DNA from: Anodontia alba
Lineage: Eukaryota > Mollusca > Bivalvia > Lucinida > Lucinidae
Reading direction: 5' to 3'
NCBI GenBank assembly: GCA_964016985.1
Contig: OZ024821.1
Span: 16,727,211 to 16,791,210 of the forward strand
Length of the DNA stretch: 64,000 bases
Shown: piece after piece, positions 19,945 through 30,434 of the stretch
Numbering within the stretch: the stretch's first letter is position 1
Layout: every line of letters starts with the position of its first letter
The notes under the pieces: generated by a model
What the model saw: the letters and a program-made list of their open reading frames with translations, nothing else
Databases searched by the model: none
Told to the model about the DNA's origin: nothing
Program-made: the position numbers and the translations under genes

Positions 19945-21201
19945 ATGGACAACTGTCATCAAGAAGGGTTATCATTGTTTACATTACCACCATCAGACAC
20001 AGCTTTCCAGTCTAGAGAATGGATAGAGTATAGATCTTCGAATCAAGTCACTTCCAATTCGGTGATTGACTTTAATATTCCTCCACAGTCATCCGCTTAC
20101 ATAGACCTGAAACATAGCGTGTTAAACGTCAAACAACGTCTGACACAGGCTGATGGAAACCCTGTAAATGAAGACATAGTGGCTGGATTGATCAACCTAC
20201 CATTACACACGATATTTCGACAAGTAGACTTGATGTTTCAACAGACCCCTTTGTCTAACATAGGAAGCAATTATGCCTACAAAAGTTACATAGATACCAT
20301 TCTGAAAACCAATCGAGCAACTCAGGAAAATATACTCACCAGTCAGCTGTTCTATAAAGATAACGGAGAAAATCCAGACACAACTGATGCAAAGACGGGA
20401 CCTAACTCGGGACTTTTCAATAGATTCATGTCTACCACAGGCGGTCAAATTGTTGACCTAGAAGGACCATTATTCCTTGACTTATTTCAACAACAAAGGT
20501 TGCTGGTGAACGGCGTCAGTATAGGACTGAAATTGTGGCCAAGTCTGGACGCCTTCCGACTGATGTCGGACAGTTTGAGTCCCAATGAAAAAGTCCAGAT
20601 CGTCGATGTCAGATTCAAATTATGCATACAACGTTTAAACAATGGTGTATTAGTAGCTCACCAGAAGTTGTTTCAAAATCAACCAGCTGTCTATCCTTAC
20701 TTACGATCAGAGATCAAGACTGCCTCCATAGCTCCAGGACAGTACGGGTTCAGTGCAGATGACATCTTTCAAGGTTTAGTTCCCAGTAAGCTTGTGGTAG
20801 GGCTAGTGTCGAGCGCCGCTTATACGGGTGATTATGCGAAATCCCCATTCAACTTTCAACCATTCGACTGCAGCTCAGTGGGCCTTTATGTCGATGGTCA
20901 GTCATACCCCGCCCAGCCTTTACAACCAAATTATGGTGTCAATCAGTTTGTGGACTGCTACAGGACTCTGACGCTGTTTAGGAAAGATATCAATGTGAGC
21001 AGAGACGATTACAGGTATGGATACTGTCTCTATGTCCTAGACATAGACCCTTATTATACTTTCAACACAAAGAGAAGAGGACATTGTCGACTTGAATTCA
21101 AGTTCGCCAGTCCATTACCAGAAAGCGCCACGCTGATTATGTATGCCACATTCCCAGAAATTCTACATATCAACCAGGCCAGAGAGGTGCATGTAAAATG
21201 A
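19945..21201 (+). CDS. Major capsid protein, double jelly-roll (418 aa)
   Basis: It matches the Polinton/adintovirus hexon-like capsid protein in length and N-terminal pattern: YIDLKHSVLNVK, LHTIFRQVDLMFQQ and NYAYKSYIDTILK within residues about 50-120, then LFYKDNGE. Such proteins trimerise into the shell of virions related to adenovirus and virophage. The C-terminal part includes ATLIMYATFPEIL. The stop overlaps the protease ATG by four bases (ATGA). The frame is intact. Confidence 0.88.
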   Translation: MDNCHQEGLSLFTLPPSDTAFQSREWIEYRSSNQVTSNSVIDFNIPPQSSAYIDLKHSVLNVKQRLTQADGNPVNEDIVAGLINLPLHTIFRQVDLMFQQTPLSNIGSNYAYKSYIDTILKTNRATQENILTSQLFYKDNGENPDTTDAKTGPNSGLFNRFMSTTGGQIVDLEGPLFLDLFQQQRLLVNGVSIGLKLWPSLDAFRLMSDSLSPNEKVQIVDVRFKLCIQRLNNGVLVAHQKLFQNQPAVYPYLRSEIKTASIAPGQYGFSADDIFQGLVPSKLVVGLVSSAAYTGDYAKSPFNFQPFDCSSVGLYVDGQSYPAQPLQPNYGVNQFVDCYRTLTLFRKDINVSRDDYRYGYCLYVLDIDPYYTFNTKRRGHCRLEFKFASPLPESATLIMYATFPEILHINQAREVHVK

Positions 21202-21614
21202 ACAACCTTGAACTTCAAAGGATACTGAGAGGGTACCCCGTCAGTGTTTGTTCGGCTGATACCATCAAAAAGAATAGATTTGTGATCGCGAATACGGATA
21301 CTAGAGGTGGACCGGGAAAGCACTGGGTCAGCTTTCACTTTACAGACAGAGGTCCTGACGAGTTTTTCGATTCTTTAGGCAAGACTCCGGACTACTATAA
21401 CTTTGAAGGTGTATTAGAGAAGCCTTATTTGACAATCCAGAACCGCTTACAAGACTTTGGATCAAATACTTGTGGACTTTATTGTATATATTATGTACTG
21501 TGTCGATATGCTGGAATGTCAATGATGGACCTTGTTAATGTATTCAGTGTGAGAGAGTTAGAGTTGAATGATAGACTTGTGAGGACATTTGTAAATAAAA
21601 CACAAGACATGTAG
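21198..21614 (+). CDS. Adenain-like cysteine protease (138 aa)
   Basis: A virion maturation protease of the adenain/Ulp1 fold. Catalytic elements appear in the expected order: His in GKHWVSFHF (about residue 42), Asp in DEFFDSLG (about 58) and Cys in SNTCGLYCIYY (about 92). It presumably cleaves capsid or core precursors. Its length is short but normal for Polinton proteases. A polyadenylation signal AATAAA lies at 21637-21642. Confidence 0.85.
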   Translation: MNNLELQRILRGYPVSVCSADTIKKNRFVIANTDTRGGPGKHWVSFHFTDRGPDEFFDSLGKTPDYYNFEGVLEKPYLTIQNRLQDFGSNTCGLYCIYYVLCRYAGMSMMDLVNVFSVRELELNDRLVRTFVNKTQDM

Positions 21615-21625
21615 TTTTATATATG

Positions 21626-21642
21626 TTTATTACTTGAATAAA
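21626..21642. terminator. Back-to-back polyadenylation signals between convergent gene blocks
   Basis: AATAAA on + at 21637-21642 and on - at 21631-21626 lie in a 61-bp gap between the + strand protease and the - strand 82-aa gene. Convergent ends fit the two-block layout. Confidence 0.6.
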
Positions 21643-21675
21643 ATACAAAAACAACACAATGTCTTTCTTATCATT

Positions 21676-21924
21676 TTAAAATGATATCCAGTCCATAAAT
21701 TTATCAGTCTTCAAGTTTGCAGTCGTGTCACGTTTCCCAGGAGGTGGTGGTTTAACAACAATATCAGTCAACTTTCGTTTCTTCTTACTCTTGATGTCTG
21801 ACTGTTTAGTTGGTGTCATCATAGATTCCTTCTTGGTCTTTTGTTCTTCCACTTGATAATCGAGTGCTGTGTTCAACATTCTTTGATATTTGTCGTAGGG
21901 GATGAGTACCAGTTTTTCCATCAC
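21676..21924 (-). CDS. Small Lys-rich protein with PPPPG motif (82 aa)
   Basis: Starts MMEKLVLIPYDKYQRML, followed by a hydrophilic Lys-rich centre (KSKKKRK) and a PPPPGKRD segment. It is compatible with a core or processed virion protein; the family is not recognised by name. Its ATG overlaps the stop of the upstream gene by four bases, so it is probably co-transcribed with it and the ATPase. Confidence 0.6.
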   Translation of the reverse strand: MMEKLVLIPYDKYQRMLNTALDYQVEEQKTKKESMMTPTKQSDIKSKKKRKLTDIVVKPPPPGKRDTTANLKTDKFMDWISF

Positions 21925-22244
21925 TCGAGTACGGCTTTTAAGTAAGGAACGGCAATTTTCAATAATATGTAAACGAATCTCTTTTTATCCAAGATGGCTT
22001 TTCTCTTGTGGTGATAGCCCAGTGTTCTGTCTCCTAACAAATGTAAGAGTCGTCTCTCGCGTTTAAGTGTCTTTTTCTCCACTGTAGTTAACTGTATCTT
22101 GAATTTTACAATATTGTGGGCGATCTGGCTAATGGCTCTAAGTTGTTGTCTGGTGATCGTTTGTAACAGGGCCCTTCTCTGAGCTGACGTAGTTTGCACC
22201 AACAAAAGCAAAAAGTGACGTTCTGCTACCAGTAGTTGAACCAT
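21921..22244 (-). CDS. Small basic helical protein, paralogue B (107 aa)
   Basis: Shares with the + strand gene at 18829 the pattern T...R..LLQ..TR.Q..AI..IA and a later RKAI, at about the same spacing. The N-terminus is more hydrophobic (FLLLLVQ). It lies between the ATPase and the 82-aa gene on the - strand, so the two paralogues belong to opposite transcription units. Structural or DNA-binding roles are possible. Confidence 0.65.
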   Translation of the reverse strand: MVQLLVAERHFLLLLVQTTSAQRRALLQTITRQQLRAISQIAHNIVKFKIQLTTVEKKTLKRERRLLHLLGDRTLGYHHKRKAILDKKRFVYILLKIAVPYLKAVLE

Positions 22245-22300
22245 GGTTGCTCTTTTATGTTTCCTGACGATTCTTACGTTAGTCTGTAAAGCACGGGGTC

Positions 22301-22930
22301 CTAATCTGGGAAAATACGGGTCCTTAGACGGTATCTGTTGTCGGCATGGGGGCTCATATCTACCAAGAAATAACCGTGTTTATCGCTACTCAGTGCATCT
22401 TCGTAAGCTTTCAAGAACCCCTTTGATTTCCCAGGATACAGCTGACGTCCGAGGATACCCACTTGAGATATATCGCGTAGATTTTTCAGAAGCAACATAT
22501 ACCAGGTGTTTAGGGCTATGGTTCTGGCATGTTTTCCTCCGGGATACAAGTTTTGGGTAATCAGGATCACACTGACACATCTGTGATGTGTCCCTTGTGT
22601 GAATAACAATTCCATGTCTTTGTTTTTCATGACCTCGTGCATCAAATCATCAATAATAATCAGTTTGTGTCTTTTGTCTCTGGTAAATTCATCTATTTCA
22701 TCTGCAGATGGTAGGCCATGTTTACTGTAAAAGTTGGGTATCGTCCGTTCCATCTCGTCAAACAAATCTTGGTGTATACCGTAACAGTATAATACATGAG
22801 TGGGAGGATCTCTTGAGTACATGGACTGTAAATTCTGCAGTAACTTGTATACCCATTGCGTTTTACCGCTTCCGGTTTGACCACTAATACACATACTAGA
22901 GCAAGGTTCAAAGGGTAGCGTGCAACTCAT
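22301..22930 (-). CDS. Genome-packaging ATPase, FtsK/HerA type (209 aa)
   Basis: P-loop ATPase with Walker A (SGQTGSGKT, residues about 16-24) near the N-terminus and Walker B (LIIIDDLM, about 89-96). A polar sensor-like strand (VILITQN) follows. Length and motif spacing match packaging ATPases of Polintons, virophages and adenovirus-like elements. It would drive DNA into the procapsid. Its ATG overlaps the stop of the membrane-protein gene (22927-22930). Confidence 0.9.
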   Translation of the reverse strand: MSCTLPFEPCSSMCISGQTGSGKTQWVYKLLQNLQSMYSRDPPTHVLYCYGIHQDLFDEMERTIPNFYSKHGLPSADEIDEFTRDKRHKLIIIDDLMHEVMKNKDMELLFTQGTHHRCVSVILITQNLYPGGKHARTIALNTWYMLLLKNLRDISQVGILGRQLYPGKSKGFLKAYEDALSSDKHGYFLVDMSPHADNRYRLRTRIFPD

Positions 22931-23205
22931 TTCTTAAGTTTTGGGTTTGGTAATGCGTAGCCTATGCAACTACTCAGTAAACTGATCCAAAGTTCTGTGG
23001 AGCCGTTTTGGAGAGATAGGTTAACAATGGAGGTAATGATAATAATGTAGACGATGATCATCTGACAAAAGTAGACTATTTCGGCTTGTGGGACTCGAGT
23101 TCCCAATAAATGCCACCTCTCTCCACTGGAATGACTTTCTTCGCTAGGTTTAGGAAAGTGTATAAATGATTCCCTTTCGGGTTCCAGAGATTCTTCGCTC
23201 TCCAT
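22927..23205 (-). CDS. Two-helix membrane protein (92 aa)
   Basis: I choose the ATG at 23205 (MESEESLEPERES), which gives an acidic hydrophilic N-terminus followed by two hydrophobic segments (IVYFCQMIIVYIIIITSIV and LWISLLSSCIGYALP) and a basic end (PNPKLKK). It is a likely transmembrane virion or membrane-associated protein located beside the ATPase. The extension upstream to 23325 runs into the A-rich repeat and is not supported. Confidence 0.65.
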   Translation of the reverse strand: MESEESLEPERESFIHFPKPSEESHSSGERWHLLGTRVPQAEIVYFCQMIIVYIIIITSIVNLSLQNGSTELWISLLSSCIGYALPNPKLKK

Positions 23206-23292
23206 ATTCTTACATATTATATGACACGGAAACGAGGTATTCTTACAATAATATGTACCATTTTTTAAAACAACTGTTACCAAAAACGAAAC

Positions 23293-24040
23293 AGTAAAGT
23301 CCATTTTTTGAAACGTCATTACCAAATTTTAAAACGTGTTAAACAAAAATGAAAACGTGGTCTATGGAAAATTACATGTAAATGAACAAAAATTGAAACG
23401 GCGATGACAAAAATGAAAACGGCAATTACAAAAACCTGAACACCTATCACAATTTTTCTGAACGCCTGTCTTAAAAATTGAAACGCCTTAAAATCTATCA
23501 GTATTATATCTTCCCACAAGCAAACGGAATGACAAATAGTTGTCTGACTCCCAGTAAAAGTGAGGGTTTGGATACCGTTTTACTGACCGTTGAAAGTCGG
23601 TGCTTTTACTATATTTCACTTTGTAACTTTCCCCTTTACTAACTGGTTGTATGTATTGTTAATTGCTGTACATTTCTTTCCTTACGTTAAGTGTATATCA
23701 TCTGATAGGGTTTTGAGTATGTGTTACTAAGATTGGCGACTGTGATGCTTTATGGTGTTACATAGGTAAGGACATAAAACTAAAACCATTTCTTCTTTCA
23801 TTCTTTATTTGTACCATAAACAACATAACATAACAGCAATCAAAACAGTAAAGTTCATTTATTGAAACGTGAATACCAATTATTGAAGCACATGGAACAA
23901 AAATGAAAACACTGTCTATGGGAAATTACATGTAAATGAACAAAAATGGAAACAACGTTGACGAAAATAGAAACGATAATAACAAAAACATGAACACCTC
24001 TCACACATTTTCTGAACACCTATCGCAAAAATCATAACGT
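23293..24040. repeat. Duplicated A-rich spacer with degenerate copy of the PolB 3' end
   Basis: The block 23293-23495 ('aacaaaaatgaaaac', 'ctatgg(a/g)aaattacatgtaaatgaac', 'aaaacctgaacacctatcac') is repeated at 23848-24040. Between them, 23685-23740 ('gtgtatatcatctgat...actaagattgg') resembles the PolB C-terminal coding sequence at 24080-24185. A tandem duplication of the PolB 3' end with its spacer, followed by decay and a deletion, explains this. ORFs here are artefacts. Confidence 0.65.
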
Positions 24041-24041
24041 C

Positions 24042-27000
24042 TCAATATCCATAAGGTACTGTATCATAGTTTTCTAATCTCCTACGCTTTGTGTACACCA
24101 TCTGATATGTTTTCTTTTCTTCTCGATTGATTAGTTTTCGTTTTCGCTTATCTCTGCATATTTTACTAGGATTGGTTACCGTGATGTTTGTGCAACTTCT
24201 TGGATCTGTGACTATGTCTTTGACACTTTGGAAATTGATAAGTTGACTGTTTGTGTAGTTTAAAGTGAATCCCGTAACCTTGCATGTTTCTTTGTTTGTG
24301 TTTGTTTTGTAAGCATAATTCTTTGGGCCCCCAGACACAAACTCTACAATGTGCTCTCCGGCTTTCAATTCATCCGTGAGTTCGCCCAGGTAGTCGCCCA
24401 AAGGTGGGTCATACTGTCCTGGACGACTCACGTATATCACACTGTCTGTGTCATAATATAAGACACGTCTGTCTAGCTTTTCGAGCACACTGTACAATTT
24501 GAGTCTGGCCCAGCATGTGGTGAAAGTGGCTAAGTGTATGTTGGTTTTGTTGTCTTCTGGGTGGCAGTCTTGCTTGTATATCCATTCTATTTGTATCATG
24601 TCATTAGACAGTATGTGGAAATTTAGAGGTTGTTTCAGTGGGTCGGAAAACAGCTGGAAGAACAGGTTGGCTTCCATTTCGTGAAAGAACTCTGTCTGCC
24701 GCATGTTGAGCCGCTGACCAAACTTGCCCCCAGAAGCTGTTTAAGCATAATTTGGCCAACGCTCTCATACCAGGGTTCTCCACAATGTTTTCTCGACTCA
24801 GTGCAACACCCTCCTTCTCGAAATATTGCTGTATGTAATGTGTCATGTCTGCTTCAGTTTTTATCCAGTCCGGGGGACCGCTCGCCTCTTGCTTAAACTT
24901 TAAAAAAGTATTGATGTATCTGGCGAACAATCCCCCTTCTCTGGTCTTCGGGTCATATTGTGTCGTTTCCTCCCAGTGGTACACCTCATATAATTTCTTC
25001 AGAGTATATCCTAGTCTAAGAGCGGTTTGTATCTCAGGAGTACACCAAGTGCCAGTCAACTTTCTATCTTTATATAAACACGTGCATGGGTTTTGATTCT
25101 CGGTATCTGCACAGCTTCTACATAAGGGAAATTTGAGTTTGCCATTGGATCGGTAGGGTAAGACTGGATGGTACAGCCCCCCTCGGGGGTAGAATTTTGA
25201 CTTTTGCAATGCCGAAATAATCATAAATGTCTCCGAAATCTTTGGTTATGATGGTGGGGTGACCAATGGGATACCGACAATACTTATTAACCCATGGGTA
25301 TAAGCTGGTAAAATCGACATAGTTGATTTGTTCATCTCCTGTTACTTTGTAATAGAGTTGACTAGCATTGGTGCGTCCTCCAAAGAAACTCTCTCTAGGA
25401 TCTAATCTGTCTGTTAAGTCCAACTGTCTGATAAATTGTTTGAGTTCTGCGTTTTGGTTCTGTAATTTTTTGAATTCGTGGTCCCAAATGCAAACGTACT
25501 TCATGCCTAACTGTTCAATGTAAGCTTTCTTTTTCAAGGTGAGAGCGTAAAGTTCTTTGACAGATTGGTTTGTGAGTGGATGGAACGTGTTTTCGCGGTC
25601 TTCTTTGTAACATTGGAGGCATCCGTGGAATATACAGCCATTATACTCATACGCGGTGTTGGTTTCTTCGCAATAACCGTCTAATTTGTAACGCGTACCT
25701 GGTAGACATTTTTCACCGTCATTCAGAGCGTGTTGAAAGCTGGTCTGACTGACTCGTGCCATCCATTCTAACCATTGAATTGATGCTTTGCTGTATTGAT
25801 TGTTGTAACCACCGGGAGGGATTTTTGCGATCGGTGTTCGTACAAACTCTCGTTCACTCACTATCTCACTCGTGAGTTCGGTTTCGCGGATCCATTTATC
25901 ATCTTTTAAAATGTATGACTTATCATCAACGACTTTGGCTGGCACCCAGTCGTCGCAGTCTTCAAACTTTACTTGCCATTCTTCTTCTATAAATTTTGTC
26001 CTGAACACGCTCATGCACACGGATGCTATGGTGACAGAATTAAATGGATCCACGGCCCCGATCCACTTTTTCTCTTTCTTATTTTTATCATTGATTACTT
26101 CTTTTTCAACACCCGTAGCACTCATTAACAAATGTCTAAACTTCATACACGCTTGCCTCAAAATATCTACATCGCTTCTACAATATTCTAACATTTCCTT
26201 TCTAAAATCAAACACATCATCCTTTCTCTCGTCCAACCACGCTAACAACTCACCTCTCTCTTGATCTCCCATAAAATCGTGTCCGTAATACTTTGCTTCA
26301 GGGTATGGTCCTACATAATTTTGATTTTCTCTGGTATTAAAATGGTGTGGGAACCAACCCTTCTTCAGTTCTTTCAATCCAAATGCCTTAGGTAATGCTG
26401 ATAATTTCATTAGTAAAAAGTTGAGACTGTCAATCACCTTGATATGTAAATCTCGCTCTATGGTCATGTACATAATTTTAGAACCGTTATAGATGATTTT
26501 ATCTGGACGTAATGATTGGTCTAAGAGATACTCCAAAAGAAAATATCCATCATATCCTTTCATGTTATGGGCAACAACTTTGAAATGTTCGTGCTGGTCA
26601 GTAAACAGCCATTCTCCAATTTTTTCAGCAGTATCCGCTCCTTGGAATGTGACTAAACCGCATTTGCCGGGACAAGGACCTTCATCCTCGTTGTCCCACA
26701 AACCGGTGTTGTCACAATCTTCGCAGCGGGGGCCACATTGTTTACAAATTGATTTAGGGGTCAGGGGTTTATTTATGCATTTTGGACAGACTGAATGAGC
26801 TACGACAAAATTTGGCCTATGGGTAACCTTACCACACCATGAACTTTTACAATTTTGACATTTAGAGCAAGATTTACATACCTGGTCTAATTGACAGTCC
26901 TTACACGCTCGCTTTTTCAATGGCTTATACCCTTCCTCACATTCTGCTCTCTCGTCCTGACTACATTCAAAATCGAAAAATATGTACTTAGGTATTAAGT

Positions 27001-28665
27001 CCTCCTTCGCTGGTGTCGTTCTCAGATAGCATAAGTGGTCATCCATCACATATTTGTCACAAGAATTACAAAAATACTCACCACACTCGTGTTCTTCTTT
27101 CTTTCGTTTGTCTATTCTCACCACCTTATAACACTGTGGGCATTTCCACCATTTTTTTTGCACTGGGATGGTCCACTGCATTTCCCCTTATGTTGTCCCT
27201 TTTTATGTACTGGTTCCTGTTTGTGCTTCTGGTAACATGTCTCGGATCTACACTCCATATTACAGTCCTCGCATGTCCTGGGGTTGTCTGTTTTTGGGCA
27301 GTTGTCCCTCTTACACACGATACAGCTGGTGTCACATTGATGTCTCTCTCGATGGTCGTAATGTTTTAAACAGTTCCGGCAAAAGTGACGGGCAGAGAAA
27401 AATCCGGTAATTGACGTTATGGCGTGAAAGTGGTCCTCGTCGACTAGATAAATGTAGATGCATGGTCGTTCATCGGTACTAGGACTTGTGATAAACTTGT
27501 TGCCTAGTCTGGCGCTGACCACCATCACGCGTACTCCTAACAGATTTTCAAAAGCTTCCACGTCGTTTAAACTCGCGGGTCTATCCAGAGGTACTCCCGC
27601 CAATTTACTGATGGCTATCGCTAAATGTTGTTGCTCCGTACTGTGTTTTTTTCTTAGATTCATGAAGTGGCTTTCCGGTACTTTCTGATGTTCAAGTATC
27701 AACTGTAAGTTGCTTTTCTTGCCTCGGGTTTTGGTAATGTCTTTCCATTCCTCCGGTGTACATCTTTTCAGCTTGGTCCAGCTGACCCCAATCGCTCTTG
27801 CCATGCATAGCTGGTCATCATTACGTATGGTCACTATTGATTTTTTCAAGTCAATTGAGTTTTTCTTGCCTTTCAATTTAGTGATGCGGCGTCGGGCTCC
27901 TCCTTTGGGTAAGTCCACGGTCCCCACTGCTATATCGAAACTTTCGTCAACAGCTAAATTCTGATTACTGTTGAGTACTTTTTCGATCGTCTCCATCACA
28001 ACGTCGGCGTTCAGTTGATCCCAGGGCTGTAGGGGTACTACGATTGGGTCGTGCAAGCCGTCGTGTTGAATGACTATACGACCCAAATCATTCCCTGCCA
28101 AATCGCCCCGGGCTTCGTGTAACACGTCTTCAAACATTTGATGGAGTCCATCTCTGATATCTTGTAGCCTTTCCCCGTTGTGCTGCTCGTGGACTTTGAC
28201 TTGGTATGTTCGATCCACGGCTGCATTCTTCGCATACGTTCTCTCTGACTTTTTTCTCATGTTGTACTGAAGCGGTGTATCCGGTCTGTGAGAAGGTCCA
28301 GCCTGAGGCTCATCTCCTCCGCCTATCTGTACATAAGGTGACGTAGGGTTCCATTCGCCATCTCTGATACACGCCTCAGCCATTTCGTTCATTTCGTCAT
28401 CAAATAATAACGCTCTCATCGACTCTTCAATTTCTTGTTCTCTTATGTCAGTGTTGTGTCCCGTCGGTCCATCTATAGACTGAAGCAACATATCCATTTG
28501 TTCAGTCACGAACTCGTCTCCATATTCTTGATTTCGTAGTTGAAATAATCGAAACCTCACCACAGGTAAGTCCTGGATCCCTAAGGTTGCTGCAAAATTC
28601 ATTAACTCGTCGGCGTCGGTAAAACCATTTACCCAAGTCTCGAACTGTGCTGCAATATTTGCCAT
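24042..28665 (-). CDS. polB: Protein-primed type DNA polymerase B, three frameshifts
   Basis: Polymerase that replicates the element, spread over four out-of-frame pieces. The N-terminal piece (28665-27118, 515 aa) has an acidic region, then a domain with Cys near 287 and an HFH near 412 that resembles a papain/OTU-like Cys-His arrangement, then zinc-finger-like CxxC pairs. Piece two (27181-25118) has ExoI (DFE, residues 70-72), a Cys-rich insertion, ExoII (N206, YD 210-211), ExoIII (YCRSD, 333-337), an EYNGCIFHGC segment and motif A (YVDFTSLYP). Piece three (25224-24604) has motif B (LCLNSFWG). Piece four (24704-24042) has motif C (YYDTDSVIY). Breaks are at a T8 run (27152-27159), a C6 run (25177-25182) and a C5 run (24727-24731). 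All catalytic motifs are intact. The ATG follows a CCAAT/TATA promoter. Confidence 0.92.
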
Positions 28666-28717
28666 GTTGTCAATATAGTTCTACAGTGAGAATGATGAAG
28701 TTGGCCTACGATCCTTC

Positions 28718-28732
28718 TTATATACTCATTGG
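28718..28732 (-). promoter_or_regulatory. TATA and CCAAT boxes of the PolB transcription unit
   Basis: On the - strand TATATAA (28724-28718) lies 53 bases before the PolB ATG. A CCAAT (28732-28728) sits just upstream of it. This repeats the CCAAT-TATA design seen before the PC4-like and TBP genes. Confidence 0.55.
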
Positions 28733-28795
28733 ATTCACAAAGATTTTATTCTTAGAAACGATGTCATCGTTCTTAACGTTGATCAGTTTATAAAA

Positions 28796-29487
28796 ATGGA
28801 ACTCACCATCATCACGTGGTCACTAGTTTGTATGGGTTCATTTGATTGGTTTATAAAAATAGACTTCATCATCATCACGTGGTCACTTATTTGTGTCCTC
28901 TCATTTGATTGGTTGATGAAAATAGAATGTCACGTGGTTGATCTTAAAAATAGCATGTTTAGACAAGATCGTTAGGGTATTGTCAACACAGTCATTGTTC
29001 AAATTAATCCTATTGTCCATTAAGAGGGGATTATTTTTGACATTTGAATAGACCATTGTTGAAACATCCATCAAAGCCAGACATCATGGCTGTTACAAGG
29101 GGGATTATTTTTGGCATTTGAATAGGCCATTGTTGAAACCTCCATCAAAGCCAGACATTGTGGCTGTTTCAAAGGAGATTATTTTTGGCATTTGAATAGC
29201 CTATTGAATTCTTAAGAGGGGATTGTTTTCATCCATTGTTGGAACATCTGTCAAAGCCAGACATAGTGGCTGCTTTATTTTTGGCATTTGAATAGATCAT
29301 CGTTCGTGATTTTCTATACTAATTGGATAAGTCAAAATATAGAATGTGATTGTGTCATTCGGACTTTGAATGTTGAAGCGTTCACATTGTAGACAGGTAA
29401 ATAAATATCAAAATTATTGTGGTATGCGTGTAGTTTGTATAAATATGTGCTATAGTTTTTCTATATTGTTAAAACAAAAGATGATTA
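28796..29487. repeat. Third, partial copy of the TIR inside the element
   Basis: Matches right TIR 31930-32572 in the same orientation: CCAAT repeats, 'agcatgtttagacaagat', 'gccagacatcatggctg' and 'aaaacaaaagatgattatcga', after which similarity stops abruptly at 29487. The 75-bp subterminal repeats are expanded here. It is more diverged than the two true TIRs. Likely sources are an internal duplication or a fragment of a second Polinton. Confidence 0.75.
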
Positions 29488-30434
29488 TCGATCGAGATTC
29501 TGCACCAGACTGTCAGTGAGGGCAACGATCTCTCGCATCCGTAGCTGACGCTTCCTCGTACCGGCATATTTTCGGTTGACATTAGTTCTACAAAACCGCT
29601 AAGTGACATCTCAGCGAAAAGTGTTTCAGGACTAGGAAACAGCATAGAAACAACCTGTGTCTGAGTAAGAATATCCACCATGTCATGCATGTCTATAATT
29701 GCTGATCAACAGCCAGTGATTTAGGCATGGGTTTTTTATTGGATTAAGGACAAAATACCAAGCGCCTGTGTTGAAACAGATTCAATTTTAAATGGCCATG
29801 CCCGTATCTAGGCAGTGCCTAAGTTCATGTTATACCTTCCATCTCTTGGCATTGTGTAAAAGCTGAAACCAGCGTCAAAACGTTCTCCTTTACTTTTTAC
29901 TGGAAACGGACCTACTTACGATAAAAACGGGTAAAATCCGACACCAAAGTTCCGCTAGCCGTTTGTTCCACCGCAAATGAATGTAGACTGCTTCATTGTG
30001 TAGATTGCGCCACATGACCTCGTAGAATAAAGTGTTAGTGCTTCTTGACAGAAGACCTCATGTGAAATCTGGTGAAAATTGTCAAGTAGTTTCACGGAAG
30101 ACGTCTGTCTGTCTATTCATAATCCAAAACCCTATTGCGAGTATTATTTGGATGTTATATGCAAATGATGTGTTAGTAGTATAAATAGTTGAAAGCAATG
30201 AATAATAGTGAGAGGATGAAAGATTTAGGTGTTAGTAAGATGGAGTAAAAATCAGGTTAAAAACAGCATATTCTGTTTAGGGCTGTGCATGATTGATCAT
30301 ACTGACTCCTAATTTAAAGGAGTTAAGATCAGGACTAAGGACAAGATCAGCTGGTAACTCATTCCAGAGGACTACAGTCATGGGGAAAAACGAATACTGA
30401 TAATAAAAAACAGTTATCAGTATAAATAAATAAA
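29488..30434. other. Filler between partial TIR copy and right TIR, with LINE 3' scrap
   Basis: No Polinton gene is here. On the - strand, 30420-30277 encodes WNELPADLVLSPDLNSFK, typical of the last residues of a LINE ORF2. It joins directly to the TIR edge at 30435. A 73-aa ORF (29690-29469) is open but runs into the TIR copy and is not convincing. The stretch looks like an insertion or rearrangement scar in the right arm. Confidence 0.55.

Noticed and set aside
23319..23519. 66-aa - strand ORF
   Set aside because: Composed of the A-rich duplicated spacer, with a repetitive IFVIAV translation.
25872..26264. 130-aa and other + strand ORFs over PolB
   Set aside because: Antisense shadows of the PolB coding sequence.
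29469..29690. 73-aa - strand ORF as a Polinton gene
   Set aside because: Half of it reads through the filler, it ends in the partial TIR copy, and no domain or promoter is seen.
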